Part shown: one piece after another, positions 7,901-15,996 of the stretch
Layout: the number at the start of each line of letters is the position of its first letter
Numbering within the stretch: the first letter of the stretch is position 1
Source: an uncultured Collinsella sp.
GTDB lineage: Bacteria; Actinomycetota; Coriobacteriia; Coriobacteriales; Coriobacteriaceae
Length of the DNA stretch: 34,695 nucleotides
Direction of reading: 5' to 3'
Assembly: GCA_900542965.1 (NCBI GenBank)
Contig: UQPY01000020.1
Span: forward strand, 1 to 34,695
Notes under the pieces: generated by a model
Told to the model about the DNA's origin: nothing
The model's input: only the letters and a program-made list of their open reading frames with translations
The model's database searches: none
Made by a program: the position numbers and the translations under genes

Positions 7901-8326
7901 GGCCGAAGCTGCAGAAGCGGCAGCGTCGCTTGTGCCACGGGCCGCATCGTAGGCGCTCTGAGCCTGCTGCTGGTTGGCAGCGGCGGCGTCGTAAGGAGCG
8001 GCGGCCGCATCCAAATCGGCCTTGGCAGCAGCGGCCTTAGCGCGAGCCGCATCGACCGCAGCCTGCAGGTTGGCGACCTTCTGCACCGCTGACACCGTGC
8101 CCGCGCCAGCGCTAGCAGCAGCCGCGCTCGTCAACGGAGACAGCACCGCAGCCGGCTTCGCAGTAGCGTCGGCACCGTTCGCACCCTGCGCCACCGCAGT
8201 CAGCGGAGACAGCAGCGACCCGCCCGTCATGGCGATCGTTGCCGCAGCAACTGTCGCCATACGCCCGGCGGCCTTCGCCTTACCCGCAGCGCCGCCATTG
8301 ATGTTCTTGTTCACGTTCTTGCTCAT
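4976..8326 (-). CDS. LPXTG-like surface protein with CAP domain between two long coiled coils
   Basis: A 1116-residue wall-anchored protein. Residues 1-45 form a signal peptide (basic start, then a hydrophobic stretch, AVAQGA cleavage region). About 70-450 is an Ala-rich heptad coiled coil (AAAKADLDAA-type repeats). About 460-650 is a CAP/SCP domain with AIVWLKACNKYRASVGLGEL, a GENVAW motif and GHYMNVIDPDY. About 675-1065 is a second coiled coil. The C-terminus has the sorting signal MPATGD, a hydrophobic helix and KRRQLIR. Sortase would cleave after Thr. M instead of L in the motif is a known variant in actinobacteria. The ATG at 8326 has GGAAGGAA six bases upstream. A role in adhesion or host interaction is inference. 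Confidence 0.9.
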   Translation of the reverse strand: MSKNVNKNINGGAAGKAKAAGRMATVAAATIAMTGGSLLSPLTAVAQGANGADATAKPAAVLSPLTSAAAASAGAGTVSAVQKVANLQAAVDAARAKAAAAKADLDAAAAPYDAAAANQQQAQSAYDAARGTSDAAASAASAELEQQMGAAQDKADADVKALEDAQAALDAAKRDLTDKGEALSAAQKTADDAQAALKSAQAAAADATPEAVAAAQAAAEQAASELEQAKQQAADAQVRLSNAQAGVDAAAAKQQDAQGKLSAAQQAKDAADKDVNAAQASYDAAKADLDRAEQGAAGPEYEAAKAKVDAAAAALDAAKSVQAQREGELAAASQEVTTAEGEVQAAQQALAVQQQAAADAQSKLDAATAAATAADAAVDQAKAEHANALAALADAQAKLSAAKDEKNAADKALDQAKAQKQKADQAVAQAQAKLDAAQATANASAENYRQGAIAFFKSVGADDAADLILNCKYASLTKVGEEVDATSLTNMKQAIVWLKACNKYRASVGLGELKVTYAMMATAIADANFSDTKTAHAMQFNVGENVAWNYGSDPFIQWVDQEKAVFDRAAATLGATGLTGKAAFDFYRQHGDEVDRYVAAHGGNVHTVGHYMNVIDPDYTVTGMGVCTRGTMNRWLTQAQTFSMSGGWYTNAANPMTVAEYEAALNAWCDSLANPEQGVDTARKELATAQGVADDAGNKVDAASQTVAAKQAQVERAVADVDVATAKVSEAQASVEQKQAAADVAARAVSDARADLSAANAAVAAAQDAVAAKSGELDIAKGKVAAAKRALDAARVGVGDKQDALAAAQDELAAYSADIAAAQRAFDAASSTLEDARANQREAEAELAVAQGDADQAAIDAAGAQAELDMAQQAASDAGAAATTAQAMSDAAAARASQLKNAAAALSRATEDKLAADAALDAAEMAVSDAEYDLVEADDAVTDAAAARDASAAAVTRLRRINLAEAIVNGSADDADEALNAKIAAAHDAAERAATAKAELDDAAAATDAVAPAYLEALANYTAAKAELDQAIAELNAEIARQEAADRGNGEQTQPVTQVTYQAKHAEAKTEATTWQTAMPATGDASELLGETFVIGGTVLVAAGVFLSDKRRQLIR

Positions 8327-8445
8327 TGCCGATTCCTTCCCACGATGAGCTGATGTTTGACACATAATCGATCCAATATGCCCCGCTAAAAAGAGGTGAT
8401 AACGGGGTAATTAAATCGGAGGAGTTGGAGACAAGCCCACATCCA

Positions 8446-8640
8446 TCAGCGGATGCCGAGCTCATACTCCCGCTCGCGCTCAATATCATTCAGGTACTCA
8501 TAATCTTCGGAGCTAAGCTCTAGATCATCTTGAGCGAACATGTAGTTCTCGGCCTTAGAACCAATACTGCAACCGTAGATGGTATTGAGATCGATATGGT
8601 CGGTATTGTCGTTGTAAAGGGGGAAAATTCTGCTGGTCAT
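8446..8640 (-). CDS. Small acidic hypothetical protein
   Basis: A 64-residue protein with an acidic C-terminal half (DDLELSSEDYEYLNDIEREREYEL). There is no signal peptide, membrane segment or recognised family. The ATG at 8640 is chosen because GAGAGG lies nine bases before it; a TTG two codons earlier is less likely. It lies upstream of the surface-protein gene on the same strand with a 119-base gap, and downstream of the ddmE-like gene. Coding status rests on the ribosome-binding site and residue composition. Confidence 0.5.
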   Translation of the reverse strand: MTSRIFPLYNDNTDHIDLNTIYGCSIGSKAENYMFAQDDLELSSEDYEYLNDIEREREYELGIR

Positions 8641-8793
8641 GCTCAAGTACCTCTCAACATAAACTGAAAACTCGTTTGCTTGGTCTCTTTTTGAGACCCC
8701 ATCTGATGTGCTATGGCTGCAGTATATGTTCTCCCCTTTTACAATGCAAGCGTAATTTCAAAAAGTTCTAGGAGCGATAATTGCGCAACACCA

Positions 8794-10689
8794 TCACTTG
8801 TCGCCACCGCCATCCTCTACCGCGCCCTCACGCGCAGCGCACTCGTTGAGATACTTGACCGGAATCGGCCACACGGACGGAGCCTTATAGCGCGAAAGGC
8901 CTATGTTGGCCAGCTGAACCAACAACTCAGACAAATCATCGCCGTCGAGTACCTCAATCGAACGCACGTGAATCGCAGTCGCCATATCCTCCTGGGTGCC
9001 GTTGTTGACGCCCACAAAATAGCAAGTCTTGCCCGCACGCTCGAACGTTCCAATGCCGTAATAAGGCGAGTTGTAGCTCTCGAAAATCTCTTTCTTACGC
9101 CCTGCTTTGCCTGTGAGCTGATGCTCACCCACCAGGGCCATAAAGTTATTGGAAAACGTCGTCAGTCCCGTATCCCGCACGCGCGCAAGCATAGACTGCC
9201 CGTTCGCATGCACGTCAAAGACATAGGCGCCCTTATCGAGTTTGCCGTCCGCGGTCAGCAGATCGAGCTCCATCTCGTCCTCGGGACCATCCTCTGCCGA
9301 ATGTGAGGCATAGCGCATGCCCCCATCCGCGCCAATCGCCAACGTAGCGATACACGAATCCAGCTCAATCTTGTCCTTTGCTTTATGCGGTACATCGACT
9401 AAGCCACACACCGTCACCGACTCAATATCCAAAGCGTCAAGGTCAAACGCCGTCACCCGTTCGTCGACAACATCCTGCTTTACCAGCAGTTCTTTGAGCA
9501 TGGCGCCCAGGATCGCCTCTTGCGCGTTGCGATCCTTTTGCTTTGGCGCCGCCTTAAACAGTGGCTCGCACACATCCGGCGTCACGTGCTGTTCCACCAC
9601 GCCGGCATACAAGGCATAGCCATCGTCCTCGGCAACCTCATTGGGTACAACGACAAGGTTCAGCACCCGCGAATCAACTGTCCTTCCGCCATACGATGCG
9701 CGAACGCCCCACGAGGAATCGTCAAGTCGATCGGCCAGCCGGCGCGCCACTTCGGCAAGCCCATTACGCGCAAACGACACCACGATTCGCTGCCCCGCCA
9801 TGCGCTCCGCGACCACGCGAGCGTATTCATCACCCTTGAGCACCTCGTAGAAACTCTTACGCGGGTATTCCATGAGCGTCACCCGCGCGAAGTCGCTGTA
9901 ACGGCGTTCGAGAATCTGCAGCTCTCGATACAGAATGCCCTTCTTGGTATAAGCGACCTTGTCCGCTTGGGCCGAGAACGTCAGATCACGGCGCTTGGAC
10001 GGCTTGTCGCCCTTGGCTCGGCGCAGGATGTACTCGTCTTTTTGCTCGTGGGCAAGCACCATCGTCGCCACGGGCGATAGCCTGTAGCCCACTTGGCTCT
10101 TAATCTTCTCGAGCTCTTTCTCGTCACCTTGCGCCCTGCCAATAAGCACACGGCGCTTGGTGAACGTTCGAATCTTAAGATCGAAGGTGCAATCCTCATC
10201 GATAACGATTTCAACCGTTTCGATCTTGGCAGGTCCCCTTCCGTCGCTATCGACAGCATCGCGGCGGGCACCCCTGGCGCTAATGACATACAGGTGCCCG
10301 GTGTCATTGGGAACCTCGTCCTCAATCCCCTCAAACTGAGAGCAGGAGTTGAACAGCAAACGGAGTGCAACGTAATCGTCCAACTCGTTCCAATTAGTTT
10401 TAATCGGAACCACCTGCTCCTGATAAAGCGAGGCATTAAGATCGCCCGTCTGCACGCCCGCTTTGACCATCAGAAAGACGCGATTATCGGCAAGCTGAGT
10501 GAGCGCGACGACCTTGCCCGTCTGGCACACATCGGCCATAAAGTTCGCCACGGCATGCTTACCGGCATCGCCTACGTTGCACCAAAAGACCGAGTAGCGC
10601 TCCTCGGCAGCAGCGGCATCGAGCTGCAACACGAGCTCTGATACGGCGACGTCTCCCAGACCGCACGGCTGGTTATGCTTCGATTGCAC
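8794..10689 (-). CDS. ddmE: Divergent Argonaute/PIWI-like protein (DdmE-like)
   Basis: A 631-residue protein overlapping the upstream helicase-nuclease gene by 17 bases. The C-terminus, LSRYKAPSVWPIPVKYLNECA, resembles the end of PIWI domains, where a conserved helix and P.P..Y..... A segment contacts the guide. The stretch VTVCGLVDVPH... CIATLAIGADGGMRY looks like the first PIWI strands. The preceding EQHVTPDVCEPLFKAAP and AILGAMLKELLVKQ could be MID-like. No DEDX catalytic tetrad is evident. V. cholerae DdmE is a catalytically inactive pAgo guided by short DNAs that recruits DdmD. Similarity here is read by eye and size (DdmE is about 690 residues) and gene order support it. The start is GTG at 10689 with GGAGG nine bases upstream. 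A PIWI-RE relative is the main alternative. Confidence 0.5.
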   Translation of the reverse strand: MQSKHNQPCGLGDVAVSELVLQLDAAAAEERYSVFWCNVGDAGKHAVANFMADVCQTGKVVALTQLADNRVFLMVKAGVQTGDLNASLYQEQVVPIKTNWNELDDYVALRLLFNSCSQFEGIEDEVPNDTGHLYVISARGARRDAVDSDGRGPAKIETVEIVIDEDCTFDLKIRTFTKRRVLIGRAQGDEKELEKIKSQVGYRLSPVATMVLAHEQKDEYILRRAKGDKPSKRRDLTFSAQADKVAYTKKGILYRELQILERRYSDFARVTLMEYPRKSFYEVLKGDEYARVVAERMAGQRIVVSFARNGLAEVARRLADRLDDSSWGVRASYGGRTVDSRVLNLVVVPNEVAEDDGYALYAGVVEQHVTPDVCEPLFKAAPKQKDRNAQEAILGAMLKELLVKQDVVDERVTAFDLDALDIESVTVCGLVDVPHKAKDKIELDSCIATLAIGADGGMRYASHSAEDGPEDEMELDLLTADGKLDKGAYVFDVHANGQSMLARVRDTGLTTFSNNFMALVGEHQLTGKAGRKKEIFESYNSPYYGIGTFERAGKTCYFVGVNNGTQEDMATAIHVRSIEVLDGDDLSELLVQLANIGLSRYKAPSVWPIPVKYLNECAAREGAVEDGGGDK

Positions 10690-13600
10690 GACGAACCGCC
10701 TCCATCATCTCCACATTGATTGCACCGTCAGCGGCCATATAAGGAACGGAGAACACAGTCCCTTCGGCGTCGAGTGCCTTGGGCACGCACTCAAGCGCTG
10801 CCTCATCAGCCAAAACGTTGACGATCAGCAGGCGTTTCGCCCCAACCTTTTGAGCCTTCGCCCTAAAGCGCTCGGCATCCGACGCCTCGCGACCGTCTCG
10901 AACATAAGCGATATACGCACCGATGCGATAGTGCTTAAAGTCGATCCACACCCCGGTCTTGTTGCCGGCGGCATCGAGCACCTCAAAGTCGCCGCCCGTC
11001 TCGGCATGGGCAGCATCGCCACGCGTAAGCGAATAACGGCCGTCGTAATATGCCTCAAAGATTGCCCTTCCGGCAGATTCTCCCAGCTCACCCAGGTAGA
11101 CCGCTTGGAACATATAGGGCGTCATGTGTGCCGTTGCCGCCGGTTGCAGCGTCGAAGGCACCCCGTCACGAGACCAGCGCTCGCGCACCTCACGAATTGA
11201 CAGCAGCTCGGGCACACGCGCCGCAGCCTGACTCACCTGACGAACCTTTGCGCCCTTATAGCCCGCGCTGCAGCGGCAATAGTCCTCCAGACGAGCGGCA
11301 ATTTGCTCGACGGGCTCACCATCGTAGTTGGGGAATTTAAAACGTGGCACCTTGCATGCCCCGCCTTGCGCATACGCATAGCCGCTCGCAATATGCGGCA
11401 TGTGCAGCGCGGTGCTCCGGCGTTCCGGGTATTGCACAAGGTCTTCCCACGGCAGGCAAAAATGATGCAGGTAAAAGTCGCGCTCGCTATCGAAGGCAGC
11501 AAGATCTTCGTCCCCGGCGTTTAGCGAGGTAACTTTCCACGCCAGCTTTTCGTGCTTTTGCTTGGCAAGGTTGTTCCTAAAGGCGGCAAGGTTCTGCTGC
11601 TTAACGGCAGCGTGTTCCTTGTTGTCCGTCATATGGTTGTTGGCAGCGGCGCAGGCACCAACCACCTGCTCGAGCTCGTAGCCCATCGGCAAATCATGCA
11701 AGAACGAAAAGTTGCAATCGTTCGCAATCTCGCGGTCGAGCATCACCTGCACGCAAGGCATCTTTACACTCGTGCGCATCAGGCGGCCCACAGCCTGTGC
11801 CACAATGCGAGCGCCTTCGACCTGATAAGAGAGGGTGTCGCGCACCGGCAAGCTCTTATTGACGCCAGATAGCAGCATCCGTACGTTCCGGCGTTTTTGA
11901 GTAAACGGAACCTCACCGCGCGCTACCAGTTCTTCCTGCTCCACCACGCCAAGTAGCGCCTGCTGGACAAACTTATCTGAGTTGATCTCCACACCCCAGG
12001 TTAAACGACTTGTGGGCGACTCGATATATAAGAAGTCAAGATCCATCTTGGGGCGACGGTCAACATCTTCAAAGCCGCAATCGACCTGACGAACCATGTT
12101 GCACAGATTCTCCGGCACCTTGTATTTGAGATTCTTGGAAAAGCCACCGACCGAAAGATTGATGAACATCAGGGTCGGCTGGCCCAGCTCGAGACGTTTT
12201 TGAGCGCCGCGCCAACCTGCATCCCATTCCGCAGCGTTAAAGCACGGCACCATGTCCTTGGCGGCCTCAAGCGATTTCTCGTACGACATCTCGGGGCACT
12301 TGACGTTTCTAATCACCAGCTCCGCGACAATCTCGCGTGCAAGATCCAGCGCCAGACTATTGAATTCGCCATGGTTTCCCATGTGGCGCGTGGTAAAAAC
12401 GGCTCCCGCCTGTTGCTCGTTACGCGCCACACCACGGCCCCAAGTGCTCACGGCAACAAGCGTCTTGCTCAGGCGTTTCAACTCAAACTCGATGCTCTTG
12501 GCGTCGCTTATGCCCACCCTGTCGGCAATCTTTAAGCGCAGGCGCACCGCAAGGCCCTCACTCACGCCGATCCCGTCAAAGAACCGCATCGCGCGCTCGT
12601 ACACCTCGTCGGGCGACACGATGATGCCGCCAAAGGCGCCGCCTGCCAGCGCGACCATGCCGGCAATTTCCTTGGACTCATCCACCCAGGCAATATCGAC
12701 GTCGTACTCCTTCGCAGCCTGCTTGTTAAACAGCTTGGTCTGTCGCACGATCTCCTGGTTGAGCTCGTCGATCCAGGCATCCTTGCGAACCACGCCATGA
12801 ACCTCGTCAAGGTAATCGAGGTTGAAGTTTTTGACGGTCGGCGCACTCCACGTTGCGCTCATGCACACGCAAGGCGCTTTGGCGGCAATGGAGGCAAGGT
12901 AAGCCTCGGGCATGCGCTCAATGCCATGGCTGGTTAGATACGTGGTAAACATGTGCTCGATGGTGGTTTCCATCACTAGATAATCGACACCGCGTGCATA
13001 CATCGAGTCGTCGGCGGCATCGATCTCGTCGTTCTTGCGGTCCTTAAAGAACAGCGCCAGCATCAACGAATCCCAAAAATACCTCTCGCTGGTCTGGTTG
13101 TTCCTAATGCCCAAGGCATCGATGATATTCTTGCGCGAAAGGTCGTCCTTGTACGAAAGACCTCCGTAGTACAGGCTGTCCATAAGGGTGGCGCAGCGGG
13201 CAAGATGACCCACCACCATCCTAACGACGCCACGCGCACGACGAACCGCCTTGTTAACGGTTTGCTGCCCATCCGCCCCATGAGCCGTAATCATATTGTG
13301 GGTACCGCCCTCATTGAGTTTGTAGCGCAACGGATTCGCCGAGTTGTCACCCACCGAAATATCGTCACTACCAAACAGGTGTCGACCGGAGAGCTGCTCT
13401 TCTTTCGCCTCGTCAGACAGCGCAAAAGGCGGGCGCAGTTTCATTTCCTTAATACAAGAGGCAAGTGCCTTTTGAATTTTCTTGGCATCCTTGGCGATTT
13501 CTTCGGCGGCTTCTTCTACGCTCGCTCGCGAAACCCTGTTCCTCTCGGCATTCGACCCCTTGTGATCGCCCGACGTGGAAGCGTGCGTGTAGACCGCCAT

Positions 13601-14605
13601 CCATTGATCTCGATTCCCCAGTAGCAATGGGTCCACCACGCCGCCGTTAAAATGACGGTCGAGGATGCGCAACACTTCGTCCGGCTGAAACGTCACGGGA
13701 TCGTCCGTCAGCGTCGACAGTATGTCGGCCTTCATGTGGTCGATTTCGTCAAAGATAAACAGGCCCTTCTCCGCAGCCATTGCGTTAAAGAGCACAATGC
13801 CTGCACCGGTCACTGTATCGATCCTATTGACGAGCTTTTGAGGCGTGCACGCAATCACATGCGGCATGCTCTCGTCATTGAGCAGGACAGACGGCCAAAT
13901 CTGAGGGATCACCTCCATACCGCGCGTGACGTTTTTAAGCTCGTGGCTCACAGCCCAACGCAAGCTCGCATCCGCCGACGATAGCTTCTCGCGAAGGGCG
14001 GGGGTCAAACGGTCTGCAACACCTCCCAGGCGATTTCGAGTGTCAAGGATGCCCAAGAGGTCATCGGCGATCTCCATCGCGTTGCGCCATGCGCGCTTAA
14101 TGATGCGATGAGAGCTCTCGTCGTCTGCCTCGATGGGACACGGGATGTCGCGCACGCCCACAGCGCCCTTGCCGCGCGTAGTCTCAATCCAATGCAGGAT
14201 GTTTTCGCCCGCGCGCGGAAGATCGAACACCATGCGCTGCACGGCATCGCCATCCATGCCCTGGTCAACCAGCAATTTGCGCACGCCTGCAACGTAGTTG
14301 TCACGGTTGTCCTTACCCGGCACCACAAACACCAGGTAACGACGGCCCGGGCACTTGTTAAAACAGCCCGAATCGTCCCAGCCGCCAGCGATGAGGTCGG
14401 CCGTGACCTGCTCGGCCGTATAGTTTTTACCCGAGCCCGTCGTGGCGCCCAAAAAGTACAGGCCATTGTTGTCCTGATCCTTGGGGGCAAACAGCGCACG
14501 TTCAAAAAACTCGCGCATCGCCTTTTGACGTGCAAGATAGGGAGCGAGCTCCTTATCGTCCGCAGACGACGGATTCGATTGGCAATTGAGATCCCACATA
14601 GCCAT
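10673..14605 (-). CDS. ddmD: SF2 helicase with C-terminal PD-(D/E)XK nuclease (DdmD-like)
   Basis: A 1310-residue helicase-nuclease. Motif I is GATTGSGKN (Lys60), motif II FDEIDHM (about 285), motif III CMSATWSAPT (about 583) and motif VI QAVGRLMRTS (about 940). The C-terminal nuclease has GESAGRAIFEAYY, then GGDFEVLD and GVWIDFKHY (about 1203-1225), fitting E...D...DXK. DdmD of the DdmDE plasmid-elimination system has the same helicase-then-nuclease build (about 1190 residues) and precedes ddmE as here. It is predicted to unwind and degrade plasmid DNA once recruited by the PIWI-like partner. The ATG at 14605 follows GGAGG; an in-frame TTG two codons earlier is unlikely. DinG-like helicases of PIWI-RE islands are an alternative relative. 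Confidence 0.7.
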   Translation of the reverse strand: MAMWDLNCQSNPSSADDKELAPYLARQKAMREFFERALFAPKDQDNNGLYFLGATTGSGKNYTAEQVTADLIAGGWDDSGCFNKCPGRRYLVFVVPGKDNRDNYVAGVRKLLVDQGMDGDAVQRMVFDLPRAGENILHWIETTRGKGAVGVRDIPCPIEADDESSHRIIKRAWRNAMEIADDLLGILDTRNRLGGVADRLTPALREKLSSADASLRWAVSHELKNVTRGMEVIPQIWPSVLLNDESMPHVIACTPQKLVNRIDTVTGAGIVLFNAMAAEKGLFIFDEIDHMKADILSTLTDDPVTFQPDEVLRILDRHFNGGVVDPLLLGNRDQWMAVYTHASTSGDHKGSNAERNRVSRASVEEAAEEIAKDAKKIQKALASCIKEMKLRPPFALSDEAKEEQLSGRHLFGSDDISVGDNSANPLRYKLNEGGTHNMITAHGADGQQTVNKAVRRARGVVRMVVGHLARCATLMDSLYYGGLSYKDDLSRKNIIDALGIRNNQTSERYFWDSLMLALFFKDRKNDEIDAADDSMYARGVDYLVMETTIEHMFTTYLTSHGIERMPEAYLASIAAKAPCVCMSATWSAPTVKNFNLDYLDEVHGVVRKDAWIDELNQEIVRQTKLFNKQAAKEYDVDIAWVDESKEIAGMVALAGGAFGGIIVSPDEVYERAMRFFDGIGVSEGLAVRLRLKIADRVGISDAKSIEFELKRLSKTLVAVSTWGRGVARNEQQAGAVFTTRHMGNHGEFNSLALDLAREIVAELVIRNVKCPEMSYEKSLEAAKDMVPCFNAAEWDAGWRGAQKRLELGQPTLMFINLSVGGFSKNLKYKVPENLCNMVRQVDCGFEDVDRRPKMDLDFLYIESPTSRLTWGVEINSDKFVQQALLGVVEQEELVARGEVPFTQKRRNVRMLLSGVNKSLPVRDTLSYQVEGARIVAQAVGRLMRTSVKMPCVQVMLDREIANDCNFSFLHDLPMGYELEQVVGACAAANNHMTDNKEHAAVKQQNLAAFRNNLAKQKHEKLAWKVTSLNAGDEDLAAFDSERDFYLHHFCLPWEDLVQYPERRSTALHMPHIASGYAYAQGGACKVPRFKFPNYDGEPVEQIAARLEDYCRCSAGYKGAKVRQVSQAAARVPELLSIREVRERWSRDGVPSTLQPAATAHMTPYMFQAVYLGELGESAGRAIFEAYYDGRYSLTRGDAAHAETGGDFEVLDAAGNKTGVWIDFKHYRIGAYIAYVRDGREASDAERFRAKAQKVGAKRLLIVNVLADEAALECVPKALDAEGTVFSVPYMAADGAINVEMMEAVRRAIEA

Positions 14606-14888
14606 GGTCAAACCTCCGATTTAGTTGTTGCATGTGTTGAATACCATCCCGTGCGGACAAAAACTCACGCAGGGAGGTTAGGAGGCGGCATGAGCGCCTC
14701 TTAAGGCAAAAAGGAAAAAGTAGTAGGCAGCTACCCACACGAAGCAATGTGGCGCGCCTACGAGAACCCCCTCAAACAAGCAGACCATTACGCCGCTAGC
14801 AAGGGAACGATGTAGCGTCTGAGGTTGGCGGGCCGTCCGCGCTTTTGCGTGACGGCTCGCCATTCAGACGTGCTGCCCAGTGCAGCGG
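14606..14888. other. Intergenic region upstream of the helicase gene
   Basis: This 283-base stretch holds a CGTGCGGACA box at 14650-14659 (TGTCCGCACG on the minus strand), 45 bases before the helicase start. It also holds an imperfect hairpin at about 14827-14861 (GGCGGGCCGTC against GACGGCTCGCC, with a loop containing CTTTTG). A 61-codon minus-strand ORF (14678-14863) has no Shine-Dalgarno and is not accepted as a gene. The promoter of the ddmD-like gene must lie here, but no clear -35/-10 pair is visible. Confidence 0.5.
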
Positions 14889-15506
14889 CTAAAGACTGTC
14901 ATCGGCTTTTGGGCTGGCCTTGGCTACCTCTTCGCCCTCAATCAGATCCCTAACCGTTATATACGCGTTGTACGTAGTGTCCTCGATCTTTTCCAAAACA
15001 TCGGGGTCATGAGTAGTCCAAGCTTCTTCGAGGATACGTGCCAGCCCCCAAGCAGCGCTGAGCAGAACTTTAACGTGCTTCAGATCCAAGTGATTGAGCG
15101 TATAGGAGCAGTACTCGTGCTCCAGCAAATAGGTATCAATGGCACTGATTGCCTCGACCACATACGGCTCAAGATCAGGATGGGGATAAAAGGCGCACAG
15201 AGCCGTGAACGGGTCGGTCGGCTCAATCCAATACAACGCCGACGCGCCATCATGCTCCTCGAGCGAATAGCGTTCAACCGCCTTCTCCCAGCTTTCATAC
15301 CAAGGATCATCAAGACCGTTCGTCGTTGATCTACAAATATCAATCGCCGCGGAAACAGTCGCGCACGAGCAGCTATATGTAGCGGTTTTCTTAAACTCAT
15401 CATCAAGTTTATCGCCGCCAAATAGAGTCGCCTCCATAATCAAGAACGGACCATCGGCGTCCTTGATGCTGATGGGGTAGTTATCACACTCAGCGTACGG
15501 ATGCAT
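14889..15506 (-). CDS. Hypothetical protein, acidic, helical
   Basis: A 205-residue protein with no recognised family, signal peptide or membrane helix. The N-terminal part (YPISIKDADGPFLIMEATLFGGD) looks like beta strands. The rest is mostly helical and acidic, with PDLEPYVVEAISAIDTYLLEHEY and HVKVLLSAAWGLARILEEAW. The ATG at 15506 follows GGAG six bases upstream; a TTG five codons earlier is less likely. A 54-base gap separates it from the small gene at 15561, and a CGTGCGGACA box lies in that gap. It lies upstream of the ddmD-like gene on the same strand, so an accessory role is possible but unproven. Confidence 0.65.
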   Translation of the reverse strand: MHPYAECDNYPISIKDADGPFLIMEATLFGGDKLDDEFKKTATYSCSCATVSAAIDICRSTTNGLDDPWYESWEKAVERYSLEEHDGASALYWIEPTDPFTALCAFYPHPDLEPYVVEAISAIDTYLLEHEYCSYTLNHLDLKHVKVLLSAAWGLARILEEAWTTHDPDVLEKIEDTTYNAYITVRDLIEGEEVAKASPKADDSL

Positions 15507-15560
15507 GTTTGCTCCAATCAAATGATTTAATGACCTAGGTTAAACCGGCGTGCGGACAAA

Positions 15561-15887
15561 TTAACAAGCGACATCGAAACCGCGATCAAGCGGGGAGCTG
15601 TCGTTCCCATCCCATTCGAGCTCGATATACTCATCGAGCCCCACATCGGAGGCCGATGACCACCTAAACTCAAAGCCGAGCTGGTCCAGCTCCTCAACCC
15701 GCTCGCGAATTACTTCGTAAGCATCCAGCGCATCGTAGAATTCTTCCAAAGACACGCAGCCGCGCCCGCGCTGCTTGCGCATCTGGCGCAAACGACCCAT
15801 GGCAACAACGATGATCTCGCGAAGGGCATTCGCCTCGCGCTCGCAGACATCGATATTTGCCTCGTTGAACTTGATGCAATCGGACAT
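15561..15887 (-). CDS. Small hypothetical protein with helical hairpin
   Basis: A 108-residue protein, mostly helical. Residues 10-40 (CEREANALREIIVVAMGRLRQMRKQRGRG) and 45-70 (SLEEFYDALDAYEVIRERVEELDQLG) suggest a two-helix hairpin, followed by an acidic tail. No family is recognised. The ATG at 15887 has AGGGAG six bases upstream. It faces away from the DUF6076-type gene, with which it shares the 109-base region containing AAACAGCC repeats. It may be co-transcribed with the hypothetical gene downstream. Confidence 0.6.
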   Translation of the reverse strand: MSDCIKFNEANIDVCEREANALREIIVVAMGRLRQMRKQRGRGCVSLEEFYDALDAYEVIRERVEELDQLGFEFRWSSASDVGLDEYIELEWDGNDSSPLDRGFDVAC

Positions 15888-15926
15888 GTCGATCTCCCTG
15901 GTTTTAAGCCTTTTCGCTTGATTCTA

Positions 15927-15987
15927 TTGAACAGCCGCAAACAGCCGCGTAATATAACTTTTATTACGTTTTAAATTTTGGCTGTTT
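15927..15987 (+). promoter_or_regulatory. Promoter of the DUF6076-type gene with ACAGCC repeats
   Basis: A -35 TTGAAC (15927-15932) and -10 TAATAT (15950-15955) are separated by 17 bases. Between them is a direct repeat of ACAGCCGC at 15931-15938 and 15941-15948, one helical turn apart. A third copy in the opposite orientation (GGCTGTTT, 15980-15987) pairs with AAACAGCC at 15939-15946. Such phased sites around a promoter suggest a dimeric regulator; its identity is unknown. The region also lies upstream of the divergent small gene. Confidence 0.5.
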
Positions 15988-15996
15988 GGAGCATCG

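Noticed and set aside
5132..8092. 986-codon plus-strand ORF
   Set aside because: It is antisense to the coiled-coil surface protein. The repetitive Ala/Gln/Lys codons of that gene keep the opposite frame open; the product is low-complexity with no known domain and no ribosome-binding site.
10673..14605. Reading the helicase-nuclease as Cas3
   Set aside because: No HD nuclease domain or Cascade genes are present; the nuclease is a C-terminal PD-(D/E)XK domain.
14678..14863. 61-codon hydrophobic minus-strand ORF upstream of the helicase gene
   Set aside because: No ribosome-binding site and it overlaps the likely promoter region. A leader peptide cannot be excluded but is not supported.
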